Position numbers and translations under genes: made by a program. This document shows positions 25,201 through 37,500 of a stretch of 64,000 bases of DNA, piece after piece. The stretch's first letter is position 1; every line of letters begins with the position of its first letter. The notes beneath the pieces were generated by a model that was not told the origin of the DNA, did no database searches, and worked only from the letters and a program-made list of their open reading frames with translations. The DNA is from Diadema setosum (taxonomy: Eukaryota; Echinodermata; Echinoidea; Diadematoida; Diadematidae), in contig NC_092705.1 in NCBI RefSeq assembly GCF_964275005.1, forward strand, positions 6,064,641-6,128,640, written 5' to 3'.

Positions 25201-27620
25201 ATCCATAACATTGATAACTTTTTTTTCTTCATGTTTTATAATGATGATGATGGTAATCATTATCATCATCATCATCATCATCATCATTCATCATCATAGT
25301 CATAATTGTCACCATCATCATAGTCAACATCATCCATGTGTTTCTATTCTAATTATTCTCTCCCATTTTCCTTTATCCACTACAATGCCTAACACTGTCT
25401 CTCTCACCAAAGCACGCACCTTCCCTTCATTTTCAAACTTTATTTCATTTTCTGATTAACGAACCTCCGGTATAATGAAAATCATTCCCTAATCACAACA
25501 CAGAAACACTGTGCCCAGTACCTGAAAGGAGTTCGCAGTCCACCGGATGTCCTCCAGGAGTACGAGGAGGAGTTTGGTTACCTGGGGCCCTTCCTCCACT
25601 CCCACGTCAGCAAGCTCAGGCTGCAGCCCAATTCCGCCTCCACACAGGGCAGCAGCGGGGGGAGCGGTGTTGTCACCAGGCCGGTCATCTCCATCCCGCA
25701 GGTGGGTTGCCATGGAGACAGAAATTACAACAGAGAATCTCCACGGATGGATGACATTTAGTGCAAATAGCTTGCACTGCAAAACAAGTATGAAGCACAA
25801 TTCTGATGGAATTATTCAGGCATGTTGTAATTGTATAATCACATGCACACTGAGTCTGTAGCTATGGAAACATAGGCTACTTCAGAATCGGGAATTTGGG
25901 TGTAGAGAAAGAAGGGTAAAACTCTGCAAAATATGAACAAAAAATGAAGATGTCATCAAAGTGATGTCACATTGCGACAGAATCAACTCATGGGAGTGCA
26001 AACATTATGCAGGTTTAGCAACCACATTCCTTTTTTTCTTTGAAACACATTGTAACTTGCATACACTTACATGCATTTCTCCCACAATCAGCAGTTGAAT
26101 TGTCATCTCCTCCTCTTCCCCTCCTCACAGGGGCGTCCCTCAACAATCATCACCCAGGGCCGATCCCTCTCGTCCAGTTTTGGCTCACGGACCCCCACCC
26201 TCCTCTCCCCCACCCAGACGACAGTCCAGAGGACCCTTTCCACCCCGGGGGCAGGAGGGGCGGGGTCATCTTCGTCGAACCAGGCCAAGTTTCTCCTCGT
26301 AGCGACCACCAATGCCTCAAGAAGTTCATCACAGACGGTAAGTTGAGTACAGCTTTTGACGACTGAATGAACAACCAAGCTTGAGTATTTGTCTGTTTGG
26401 TATAGTCAGACTACTTGATTATAGCAGAAAGACCTACACCTGTAGTGCCGTCTTTTCTAAGATTCCCTTTGTTTTGAGCATAAACAGCATTGTGGGATGT
26501 ATGTGGCTATGAATTAACAACAACAAAAAAAGATAGAAGAAAGATTTAAATGATTTAGAATGATTCCATAAATGCAGAAATATTTATGAAGCTCTGCAGA
26601 ATAAAGAATTTTATCATCTTATAAAGTCATTTCTTGAGGACATCAAAATTCACTTGTCCTCGCTTTTTAGAAGACATGGACAGTTATATTTGCCGAAACA
26701 TATTTCAGTATGACAAGGTGAGGAATTTATACTATTCAGTGAAATTGGTGATTTGTAATATTCTTTTCGTATTTGCTTGCTATCATTGTGATATTCTGAC
26801 CTCAAAGTGCAGTAGAGTTCCCATCTTGAAAAAGTAGTAAATAAAATTAAATAAAAACTTTACATTTTATCTTTTGAATAGGTTGTTTGATTTTCCTCAA
26901 AAATTTTCCCCCTTTTTCTACATTTACTCAATCCATATGTAGCGCATCATCACATTACCCAGAAAGTCAAAGATCATAAAAGGAAGATAAATATGCATAT
27001 ATCCGACTTTGACAATATAATCTTTACAGTTTTCTAAGTATTGAGTTCTTATTAAAGATATTTTCCTTGTAATGAAGAAGGGCAACTTATATAACAATGT
27101 AGAGCCTAGTGCCTGACGAATTCATGTCTGCCAAAAACTAAAAAAATTATATCCCTGACATTATATGGCTTTGGTGATGACGCATCACATATATATTAGG
27201 GGGAAAATCGCCCATGTACAAAAAGAAGGTTGTTTACAAGAAACTTGCTCATGTGGATGTTTGTATTGTCATCCCTGGCAGAGCCCAGTTAGCAGCAGTC
27301 AGGGCAGCAGTACCCCATCCACGCCTACCTCCACCATATTCAAACTGGTGACCAGTGCATCGACACGCCCGTCGGGGTTAAAGGTCATCACCACATCCTC
27401 CAGCTCGTCGGGCAGCTCGATGCTCGTCATGTCCCCGACGGGCACGATACCTCCCGCCACGATGAAAGTCGAGAAGAAGTCACCCACGTCGACGCCGACG
27501 ACCACCAGCGCGTCCGGCGGGGGCAGCAACACCAACATGCTGATGTCGCTTGCTCAGGCTGCCACGATGCAGACCCCGATCCGATCCTCCAGTACGGATG
27601 ACCCGATGCAGGACTTATAG
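16243..27620 (+). CDS. TAF6: TAF6, TFIID/SAGA subunit (histone-fold and HEAT domains)
   Basis: Coding exons: 16243-16392, 17146-17232, 18090-18243, 20386-20442, 20960-21150, 21681-21746, 22300-22479, 22719-22843, 23271-23403, 23908-24033, 25504-25701, 26131-26337, 27282-27620. All are flanked by GT/AG and all join in frame, giving about 670 residues (human 677). Residues 8-80 form the histone fold that pairs with TAF9. [15 protein letters not shown] follows, then [19 protein letters not shown], a Lys/Thr-rich linker, and from about 207 to 450 the HEAT domain ([52 protein letters not shown]). The tail (about 490-670) is Ser/Thr/Pro-rich and poorly conserved, as in other TAF6 proteins. The start at MAEKEKE is chosen because human TAF6 begins MAEEKK and an AG acceptor lies downstream of the two earlier ATGs. 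It acts in the nucleus in promoter recognition by TFIID. The gene appears intact. Confidence 0.97.
18248..18357. repeat. (CATA)n / (CAGA)n simple repeat and T-runs
   Basis: Repeats of CATACATA and CAGACAGA, then TATATATTTTTTTT, lie in TAF6 intron 3 right after the exon 3 donor. Confidence 0.8.
18461..19520. mobile_element. Non-autonomous DNA transposon with three internal tandem modules, in TAF6 intron 3
   Basis: The ends are imperfect inverted repeats: TAGCTCACCTGAG at the left, CTCAGGTGAGCGCTA near the right. The left end is itself a hairpin (TAGCTCACCTGAGCC / GGCTCAAGTGAGCTA). Inside, a module of about 325-345 bp is repeated three times (about 18555, 18880, 19225). Each copy contains AGGTAGCATCCCTAGGGGG and a G/C-rich 'ccacccagggggccc' part. 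No transposase ORF is present. A poly-G run lies at about 19158-19182. I recall similar elements from marine invertebrates but cannot name the family. Confidence 0.7.
19788..19833. repeat. (AAC)n microsatellite
   Basis: AAACAAC units run into (AAC)n, in TAF6 intron 3. Confidence 0.9.
24593..25159. mobile_element. Foldback MITE with TTAA ends in TAF6 intron 10
   Basis: It starts TTAAAGGACAAGTTCAC and ends GTGAACTGGTCCTTTAA, which match in 16 of 17 positions as inverted repeats. The two halves remain complementary far inward (for example 'gatgagaagactactacagctgatgatgtcac' on the left against its complement near 24985-25020). The 567-bp element could therefore fold into one long hairpin. The terminal TTAA agrees with a TTAA target-site duplication, as in Kolobok or piggyBac-type elements. 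No ORF. Confidence 0.8.
25232..25312. repeat. (ATC/ATG)n microsatellite
   Basis: ATGATGATG is followed by runs of ATCATC, in TAF6 intron 10. The His-rich ORF predicted here is spurious. Confidence 0.9.
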
Positions 27621-28863
27621 CGTGGGTAGCATTTGGGTGACAGCTGTGTACAGGAGACACTCTGATCGTGAGTTTGGACCAGGGCATCTGCCTGCCATTG
27701 TTTTGGGACACCTTACTCTGATCGTCCAACCAGACAACCTCATGTGGGAGTTGTAGCATCTACGGCTTTAATGGCCAAATGGGCGATAACTGCAAGTTGA
27801 CACGAGACATTCTGATTGTGTTATTAGACCAGGGTGTGCAGCCTGGTGTTGGGACAGCCGACCAGACTTTGTGAAAGAGGTCTGCCAAGTCAAAAGCTTC
27901 CCATGTGTTTGTGCTGCAGGAGGCATGACAAAGGTGCACCTCGAGGGAAGGACCTCAAACACCTTGTGAATGATGGACGTTATGAAGCTTGGAATAGTGC
28001 AAGAAGAGTGATATAGACCTGTGTCTGTGTCCATTACACCCTGTTCCCTCCTCTTCAGTTCAAAGCCAGGAGTATCATTTGTCTAAGCCACAATGCAATG
28101 TTACATCTCTAGGATAAGTGTATTATCTCTGCCGACTTTCCTGAAGTTTGTGCCACTCACAGAGCATCAATGCCAATTGATTTCTTGTCAGACTGCTACT
28201 TGAAAGAATAAAGCTAATCTGTTGTCTCACGAAGTGAGGTAAACACAAAAATGATTGCGACATTTCAGCTATGAAATGTTGCCGAAACGTTGGAATCACT
28301 TTAGTGTTTACCTTGCTTTTCAAAATTAGCTTTATTCTTTCAGTTACCACCACGATGATGAACATCTTCTGTACAAAAGACTGCTACTTTGTTGAAAAGA
28401 CAAAGCTTTTTCTGTATCTTTCATCAAAGGAGATATTGACATATTTTTTGTTGCTTTTTTTCCCTCGATATTACCATCAATAACTCAGTGATAAGAACCG
28501 CAATAACCACATGTTGTGTACTTTGCCCAGCAACGTCATGTGACATTGCAACCCTGTGCAATGCGGTGTGAGCAGCAAATTACTTAAAGTCAAATGAAAG
28601 CAATGTATGTACTTTCGACAGATAGATCATACAACTAAAAATGTCTAATTAAATGCAAGCATCAGATGGTGTTCCATTATGAGAAATTTGAGGTATTCAT
28701 GTGGGTATTTTGTATTTCCCCCTCCCCCACCCCCCCCCCCATCTGTAAACTTTTTTAAAGACATTCCATTCTGAAAATGTAAAACAGCATAGGTTGAGAA
28801 TAGCTGGATGTCTGACATGAACCAGAAATCAAACCTGAGTTTGCATCAGTTGTCTGATTGTCT

Positions 28864-29024
28864 CAGGGGCAGATCCAGGAATTCTGTAAGGGGGGGGGGG
28901 GGGGGGTGCAAAGCAAGGTGTCACTTCCGCGTTTCATCAGTTGACTAGTGAGGGCATACTTTTATTATTTTAATCAAAAAAATTAAAGGGGGGAGTGTGC
29001 CCCCCCCCCCCCGATCCGCCACTG
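28864..29024. mobile_element. hAT-like MITE
   Basis: It begins CAGGGGCAGATCC and ends GGATCGG complement (CCGATCCGCCACTG), the CAG…CTG termini typical of hAT-type MITEs. G-runs and C-runs lie just inside the ends. TTGTCT occurs on both sides (28858-28863 and 29025-29030) and may be what remains of the 8-bp target duplication. No coding capacity. Confidence 0.65.
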
Positions 29025-29415
29025 TTGTCTTGCAGTAGTCTTGCTTTCGGTTGTCCTCATTACTCGAGTTTGTATTGCTATTGGTTATGCTGAAACCACA
29101 AAGTTGGATTATCATGTGCTTTGATTGAAAACTCACTTTGAAACATCATTGGATACTGTGATTGGAAACTCATCATTGATTCAAACATCTTGTTCGTGAT
29201 GATGTAATTTGATCAGGCTGTAAATTTGATGTGATGCGGGAATATGTTTCTGCTAAAAGTCCATTTTGACATTCATATTTTAGTGTGTAGTAAATTTAAA
29301 CACGGTGCACTTTCATTATAACTGATCAGCAAATCAGTTGCAGTAAAAAACAACTCGATGCAAGAATGTCATTAATATGAAGGTTTACTTTCAGTTCTAA
29401 TGAGTGAATTAGGAC

Positions 29416-29590
29416 CAGGGCCCTGTTTCATAAAGCTGTTCATAAAGTTACGAACAACTTACGAGCGACTGGTGATCAGTTCTGATGTGCTATACTTATC
29501 AGAATTTCCATAATTCAGCACAAGAACTGATGACCACTCGCTCGTAAGTCATTCGTAACTTTACGAACAGCTTTATGAAACAGGGCCCTG
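29416..29590. mobile_element. Palindromic MITE
   Basis: The left arm CAGGGCCCTGTTTCATAAAG and its complement CTTTATGAAACAGGGCCCTG on the right continue into GTTCGTAA/TTACGAAC-type arms of about 65-70 bp, leaving a loop of about 35 bp. The whole 175-bp element is a near-perfect hairpin. Similar repeats occur widely in marine invertebrate genomes. No ORF. Confidence 0.8.
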
Positions 29591-29877
29591 AGCTCATTCT
29601 ACCACCTTGCTCTTATAGATAATGCATTGTTCATCCACGGCATAGCGATGGTCAATGAGACTATAGCAGAAATTGAACAATTGTCTATCAATCTTTTTTC
29701 TTTTCTTTTTTTTTTCAACTGGGAGCTAACATCCTTATATATATAATATAGATTGGAGGCACTTTGTAAATACTTGTATTTATGGTGTATATATTTCAGT
29801 AATAAAATTCAAACTTAAAATCAAGATGATTATTGACTGAATTTCCTGTCTTACTTTACCATTAATTTGTCAGCACT

Positions 29878-29930
29878 GTTTTTGTTTGTTTTTTTGTTTG
29901 TTTGTTTGTTTGTTTTTGGTTTTGTTTAAA
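29878..29930. repeat. (TTTG)n microsatellite
   Basis: Repeated TTTG units lie at the boundary between the TAF6 3' end and the tandem array. Confidence 0.9.
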
Positions 29931-29984
29931 CGGTGCAATGTGGCTAACAGTGTCAACCCGGTGGTGCTGTTGACGTAACTGTGA

Positions 29985-31507
29985 GTTACAGGAACAGCAC
30001 ATGTCCCCCCTCCCATACTGATGCAGCTTTAATAGTGTACAATGCTTACAATATTCAGTGTTTGGGAAAAAAACACTAAACTTGAGCAGCAAAATGGCGC
30101 AACGCCATAATGAGCATTGCAACATTATTAGAAAATAATGAGTTAGAGAACATATGTTAGAAGTACAAATGAGTTGAGTGTTTATTAGTGAACAGGGAGT
30201 AACTGAAGCTTTTTATCTTTTTTCTTCATTTTTATTTTAATACACTTTTCTTAGGAGGGGGATGGGATGGGTCAGTGATAAGTTAGATAGATTGCATTGT
30301 TTTTTAATCACGATAGTCAGTCTTCATGTAGCATTGTGTAGCGTTGTGTGTTTGCAGTTTCCCTTTACGTTAGAGACCCCACACTCAAGACAACATTCCA
30401 CCTACTGGGGGTACACTGTATAAGAGACAAGATGTACTTCTGTGGGAGTCTACTTTTTTTACGATCTATTTCTAATGATATCAGAGACACAGGAACTTTA
30501 GAAGATTATAACTGATAATTGCAGTATGTACAGTTAACGTCACGTAGGTCGAATAATTGCCTATAAAGTCAAAGGTCTTTTCAAGTCCTTCTCTTTATAT
30601 TCTATTGATTTTTATCCCACAAAAGTTCAATTTTCTCGAAGTCGAAGCTATTTCTTCAGTCCAAATAGATTTGACTTGGGCAAGGTTGACTGTGTTTACC
30701 TGTACATCTTTTCAATTGAATTAGTATACCACATACAGTTTAGTCGAGTTTCGTCATAGCTGACATTCATATCAGCTAAAGCGTTTCTTTGATGTGATAG
30801 TAATTTCATGATAATAATGTTGATTAGTCATGAGGCCGGGGATACAACTTCAAATAAAACACTTGAGAATAAAGGGCTAGAATTATTTATTTATTTATTT
30901 GAACTCTCTTCACAGAAGGAATAATAATCATTAATATACTATACGTCACCGTTTTGCTTGTGAGGTATGATTTTCTTTCCTTTTATACTGATTAATCCAT
31001 AAAAGACTGAATGGTTTATTGCACTGAATCTTTCTGAAGTTGGTTTGGTTTGATTTTCCTTTGTTGCAAAAGGCACAGTATACTTGACATTGTGCTTTGA
31101 TCTCAAGATTTTTTCTGTTCTTTTTTTTTTTCTTCTCTTAATTATAGATAGTATAGCAGTGTAGGTTTTCCTAGGTAGACATGTAGGTCTTCCAATTTTT
31201 TTTTTTTTTTTTTTTTGGTTTGTTTGTTTTTGTATTCTTTTCTGGAACAGTCATTCTCCTGTGCATCTTATTCACTGGCTGTAGGTCAGCTCTTACTTTT
31301 TTCAAACTTACAGTATGATATCTCCGTGACTTGCTGTTGGAGTTTAAATCCTCAGTGCTTGCAAACAATGTCCAGGCTTACATCAACTTGATTTCTATTT
31401 CTGCGCATGCACATGTAGTTGAGGAAAGCGAAACTTGTTTTCGTTGTTTTCTGGTTCTGGAATCCTTTTTACCATTGTCCAATGAATGTCAATATCACTG
31501 TTCTCAT
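29985..31507. other. Left spacer of the array (downstream of copy A)
   Basis: Non-coding. The part at 30120-30480 has a counterpart in unit D (about 61990-62330), but it is missing from the spacers before B and C, which run straight from 'gcagcatttt' to 'gacgatttactt'. A minus-strand AAATAAA cluster at about 30886-30899, conserved in position in B, C and D, is a candidate polyadenylation signal for copy A. Long T-runs lie at 31120-31215. Confidence 0.6.
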
Positions 31508-34500
31508 TTAGTTGTTGTACCCTCTGCGATGATTGTGAGGGTAATGCATATGCTCATGGCATCGCCGTATTGTCATCGGTGGGCGTGGTCTAGAGTGTGG
31601 CTGTGGAGGGATGCTGTGAGGGGGCCACGCCCTGTTAGGAGGTCTTCGGTTGTCCATATGGTTGGCTGGAGGACGCCCCCAGTGTTGACCGACGTTGCCC
31701 TGTATCAACGTAAGAAAGAAGATTTACAGTTAAATGCTTTTGGCGAATGTAAATGAGATTGTCACCTTTCAAGAGACAGGGGGCTTTGGCGACCGTTTTA
31801 AACTTTATAAGCAATAATCTTAACTTTGATGAAACATGCATTTTGTCAGCTGCATATTAGGGCCATTCTCATTGATGAAATTGGCAAGCACAAGCAGGGA
31901 TAACGTATGGCAACAAGTACAAGTTAATCAATGCATCACCTGGCTATTGGAACGCACTAGATTTGGGTTGAGTAGCTCCCTGGCAGCGTTTTCTCTGACC
32001 TCCCGCGACAGTTGAAATAGCTGAGACATCTCGTCTGGCGGTGGTTGATGGGGTGGAGGAACCAGCCGTGATGGGGGAGGGATGAACGGCAGAAGAGGAT
32101 TGATAGGATACCCACTGATCATCTGTCTGTTTAATGCGTGCTGCTGGTGGTTGGCCGAGATATTTGGTCCTGAAGCGACATTGCCTGGGAGAGGTAGAGC
32201 AGCAGGCATCATGGGGTTTGGAGGAGGTGGAACCATGAAGCAACTCCCAGCATGCACTGCGATGTTTGAAGATGATAGTGAGGGGAGGTAGGGTGGGGGA
32301 AAGTGAATCCTCTCTTTACTGATCATCTTCTGAAGAGCCACTCGCTCGAGGTTTTTGATATCCCGGAAAGTGAGAGGAGGAGGGATCGGGGGCAGAACAA
32401 CTGGCACTGCCGTTGCTGGAGAGGAGATTGGGTCGTCTCTAAGGTTGTCATCATTCCCCGATTGACAGATCTTTAGTTTTTCTCTATTTTCATCAACCTC
32501 CTCATCGTAATCATCATCGTCGTCGTCATCGTCAGAGTCTTTGGAGAGGATGATGCACTCCTCATTGCGCTGTATGATACCTAATGAGGCATCTCGCTCT
32601 GCACCTTCTGATCCCATAATGAATGAGATCGTCACACCGTCTTCATCCTCATCGTCGCTGTCGGGTCCAGACTCTCCAGTGAACACGCGGTCGCTGTCAG
32701 AATCGAGGGAGTCTCGTGCGTCTTTGACGCCGTCGTGTGTCCCTCCCGATGCCAGTTCTTCCTCCATAGCTCTCATATCGGCGACAAACTGAGCTTGGTA
32801 GGTGATGACATCTCTTCCCGGCCACGGTCCGCGGCTGGACAGAAGTTCCTTTTTCGTTTGGAGATCGGCAGCATCAATCTTTATCCCATTGATATAATAG
32901 CTCTGGGGTGGACAGAGGTCTGAGTAGTCAACTGGACCTTCGCAGTCCGCCTGATGAGAGGAGCCAGTTGCGTCATCCTACATTGTGTGAAATTACAGGT
33001 GAACAAACTTAAGTGTGATGCCTCAGCACTAGCATCCTTTCTAGAGATAACTTAACAACATTGCCAACACTTGAGCACAATTCCACAGAAGAACTCACAT
33101 CATTCAAAACCTAATGATCTCAGTGAAACGTGTTCTTCAAACTTGTTAAGTAAGTCGTAATAGACATGATAAAGTTTGATTAAAAGAATTCTTCATTTTT
33201 CTTTATTTCCCTCTTTCTCGTCATGTATGTCTCAGCGACAAATGGCGGCAAAATATCAGTTTTCAACAGAAACATAAGAAAGTATTGTGACACAGAAAAT
33301 CTGGCGATGATCCGTACTTGATTCTCTTTCTTGTCTCCGTCCTGTGTCTGAACGTGTAGCCAGTTGTCCTTACTCACTTCCTAAAGATAGAAAAGTAAAT
33401 CATTATCACTTTTATTCTTAAAAATCTAAAATAACTCTCAAAAGTCATGTTCACCCACTGAGAACAGGGAACGTGTGTGAGCCAAGAAGTTTATGTAACA
33501 TGCGCACCGTTCTAAAGTGGACATAGTATAAACTCATGTGGTTCGTTGTGCAGAACCTTGGGGACATCATGCTTTTTGGGTGACAATGTTGTTTAGTAAA
33601 CTGCACAACGATTGTATGCTCTCCGAGTGTGCAATTTCCTATAAAGAGAGTTAACAATTTCGACATTTTATTTTTGTGAATAGGGGATAATAGCAATGGC
33701 GGTAGTGATGGAAACAAATAAAATAGTTTTATCTCGAAATGGGTCAAGCGTCATTTTTTACAGTTTTAAATTAAATTCACAATTAGATAGAGGAAAATAA
33801 AACCCTTCCGGCTGTACCTCACTAGTCACATGACAAGGGATATTCTTTCAAGTTATGATTACAAATTTTCTTGTCATTTTCTTTGTTTATTCGAAGGTTT
33901 AATTGCAAATATCTCAACCTCACGAGAATGTATTTAGCTCGTTTTGCGATGAACTTCTCAGAATATGCACGAATGAATCAATAAGTACTCACTGTGAGCA
34001 CGTCATGTACAATGATCTTTGCCTGTTCTCTGACTGCTGACTCTTTCTGGACATCCTATACACAAAGATGAATAGTACATCAATGTCAGAGTATAGATAC
34101 TTAATTTTAGAGTAAAGATGAGGAAAAGCAAGAGAAGAAAAGGGACGACTTTCATTTTTAGGGACACTATAGCACAGGACTGAATATCTTTACCACGATG
34201 AAAAGATTGATGATGTTATTTTCTTACCTCCAGAATACCGTCGAGGAATGCCAACGCCGAGTCCTCGGCGTATTTCTGGACCCGGGCAGCCTGGGAAAGG
34301 ATACGGTCGAATGTTTAGCGATCGTCATAACCCCCCCCCCCCCCCAAATGAATAAACAACAAGCAAAAACAACAACAACAACAACAAAACTACAACAGCA
34401 ACAACAAAACATGACAGTGATTTGCAGTCATGATGAGACACAAAAAAACCCCCAAACAAACCGGATGTGAAATTAAAAAAAAAAAAAATTAATAGTGAAA

Positions 34501-37500
34501 ATAGGTTTATAGCTTAGATAATTTGTCAGTCGAAGATTCACGCTTTGTAAGAAAAACAAATAAAGGAATACAATCAAACGTACACATGGTCTGAAATATC
34601 AACTTTCGCCAACAGTATACGATTAAGAGAATAAAACTTCACTCACAATGTACACATTTTGTACAATGGTTCTTGACTGAACTTTTAGCTCTGATAATTT
34701 CCAGACGTCCTACAAGAAAGAACACTAGATACAAACGGCATTTCTACTTATTGTTTCTCCAGAGAATAAGTAGAAACTAAGTTCCCAACCGAAGTGGTTC
34801 TACAGTTTTGAAAATAGAGTCTTTTTTTAAAGAAGACAAAAACTCTTACCTCAATAACTTCGTGGAGAAAGCCTGCCGCCAAATCTTCGGCAGCTTTGAT
34901 ATCTCTAGCTGCCTGCAAAGGAGACAAAATAAGATAGACCGTGTCAATGATGTTCGAAATGTACATCTTCTGCATTTGCATTTCCATTTGCATTTGCCTG
35001 CAGCAAAAATTTCTTATCCTGTATTTGTGAAATGGATTTAGAGCAGTTTACTTTATATCATACTCTATGTTAAAGGTACTAGCCCACATTTGCAAACCCA
35101 CGAAAATCAAAACTGCATAAAACAGGTCCAATATGACTTCAAGTACAAGTTATAACAGTAACATACCTCACCTGTCGCTCTTTGTCTATACCATTCGATA
35201 AAAGAGTGAAAATCATCGTTTTAAAATCAATTTTCAAACCGGGTCAACCCGACCCAAAATCGAATTACGAGCGCGGGCTATAGCTACGTACATTGTACAT
35301 GTAACACGTACGTGGACCGGAGCTAGCGAGCGTTATACGCATGCATACAGATTACGGTGCATTTTCATTTATTTTTATGAAAGTAATGGACTAATTGGAA
35401 CGAAATTTTGCACAGGTGTTACTGCAATCATACCCAAACTCCATGCTAACTATGAGACCAATTGCTGCAGGTTTACAAATGTGGGCTAATACCTTTAAGC
35501 AATAAATGCATTTTTGTTGGCTTTATTTCAGCCTGTGAATACATGGAAAAAGCATAGTAAAACTCTATTTCTCTCTCTCTCTCTGTCTCATTTATCTCTT
35601 TTGATGACATCTTACACGCCTTTTGTCTTTCTACAAACAGAAGCTGGGAAAAGGAATAAAAGAGAATATTTATAGAACTCTTACTTGATACGCATTCTGC
35701 ACGATAACCTTTGCCTGTTCCCTCAGCTGAAATTCCTTGCTCACTTCCTGTGAAGAATGGAGACAAATCAATTAACTTCGTCGAAGAAAACGAGGAGATT
35801 CAATGAACATCTGCCATAACTTACATAACTCTATGACATTGATTTATGTCCCATGTTTTGATTGAGATGTGAAAATAGAAGGAGCGATTTTAAGCCAGAG
35901 ATTAATAAATTAAAGATGGATTATAATGAAGATTTCAGGAGGATCACTGGCAGCCTCCAAGACGGCTAAACCAGGCAAAGAAAATGTTAGATAAGTAATA
36001 CGGTATAAATCATTCGAGATGGTGAGCTTGGTAAAGTTCATTTGCAGCAAACAAATCAAGTGTCTTACCTCATACACTCCTTGCACAATGGCCTTTGACT
36101 GTGCCTTCAGATCCGATTTCTCACTCACTCCCTGAAATATTTAATAACAGAAGCATGAAATATGGTGCAGGTTCATCTAAACTTAGTTCAGCCATTTTGC
36201 CTTCAATTTCAGGTACCAAACTAAGTGCTAATCTAGTCGCACGTTGCCTCTGGATATAGGGCCTACGTTTGTGTTAGAGTTTTCCCAAGTATGAGGTATC
36301 AATGAGTTACACAAAAATGACAATGTAAATATGTTTTTGATTCTCACCTGGAGCACATCGTCAAGGAAGTTCGTCGCCGATTCTTCGGCAGCGTGGTGAT
36401 CCTTTACTGCCTGTGAGCGCGATGAGCATGGTGAGTAGAAATTTTATAATGAAACCGGTAAATGGTATATACTTGAATCATTCATATTGATTTAGTCTGC
36501 ATAATGATGACTTATCTGCAGATTAAGGACGAAATATTCAAGGTATGAGGCACATTATTGTTTTTTGCACTAAAAATATATTATCAGAAATTTTCGATGT
36601 AGACTCGAATTAAAAGTGAGGTGTTATATGTCAAAAATGATTCCTTCTAACATTTGGATACCTACCTCGTATACATTCTGTACAATGGTCGAGGCCCGTT
36701 CTTCGAGTTCAGTCACTGCCCTTACCTCCTACAAACAGAGATAAAGACATTTCGTCAATGCTATGCATGTTTGCTGGTGTTCTTATTGACATTAATTCAT
36801 CAACTTAGATCTTATAATTGGTATATTATGATTATGATACATGATTACTGTAAGATCTATGCATTACGAATTCAAAAAAGAAACTGGTGGCTTACCATGC
36901 TTACCTTGAACACATTCTGGACAATGGCCTTTGATTGCAGCTTCAAATCAAACTCAGCATCCACTTTCTGAGTAAACAGCAGAGCAAACACGTAATTAAG
37001 TCCTTTTTAACTTTAACCATACCATCAGTGCATATATTTTTCAGTAATTGTGATGACAAAATTGTTTTTAGATTACACATATCAATGCACGTATGATAAC
37101 ATGCAGTCACGGAACAATTTTCTTTACATATTCGGTGTACACTGTACCCAGTTCAACTTTCCACTGGGCATGCTGGGTATTTGGATTTAAAACGGAACAA
37201 AACTAGTTAAACGTTGCTGCTTCTTACCATCAGCACATCGTCAAGGAAGACTGTGGCTGATTCTTTGGCAGCTTGGTGATCCTCCACTGCCTGTGAGTAA
37301 AATATTAATTGAAACAAATATTTTTACCCGAAGGCGTACATGCATCGTATATTAGTTTACACATGTATTTGTTTTACTAATGATTTCTTTCACAAACAAA
37401 AACTCAATGTAAAACAGACACTCAGATCAGCTGGAATACAGGTATACTTGTCAAATAATACATGTATGCAAAGGTCCGAGGATCATATCTTGCAGTATGG

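Larger units (their letters stand above)
27621..29830 (+). other. TAF6: TAF6 3' UTR with polyadenylation signal
   Basis: About 2.2 kb follow the TAF6 stop. AATAAA at 29801-29806 is the best candidate signal, placed just before the unrelated tandem array begins. The region carries a hAT-like MITE (28864-29024) and a palindromic MITE (29416-29590), so if this signal is used both are transcribed in the mature mRNA. Confidence 0.55.

Noticed and set aside
31331-31756. Plus-strand ORF conserved in all four units (also 41636, 53226 and 63372)
   Set aside because: It runs opposite the spliced last exon of the minus-strand gene. Its conservation follows from that exon and from recent duplication.
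31928-32776. Single-exon minus-strand gene of 282 residues ending VMH
   Set aside because: The upstream reading frame continues into a spliced exon, and CAG|GTGATG is a conserved donor leading in phase to the last exon. It is part of a 17-exon gene.
32541-32792. Ser-rich plus-strand ORFs repeated in each unit (also 42874, 54225)
   Set aside because: Antisense shadows of the acidic part of exon 16.
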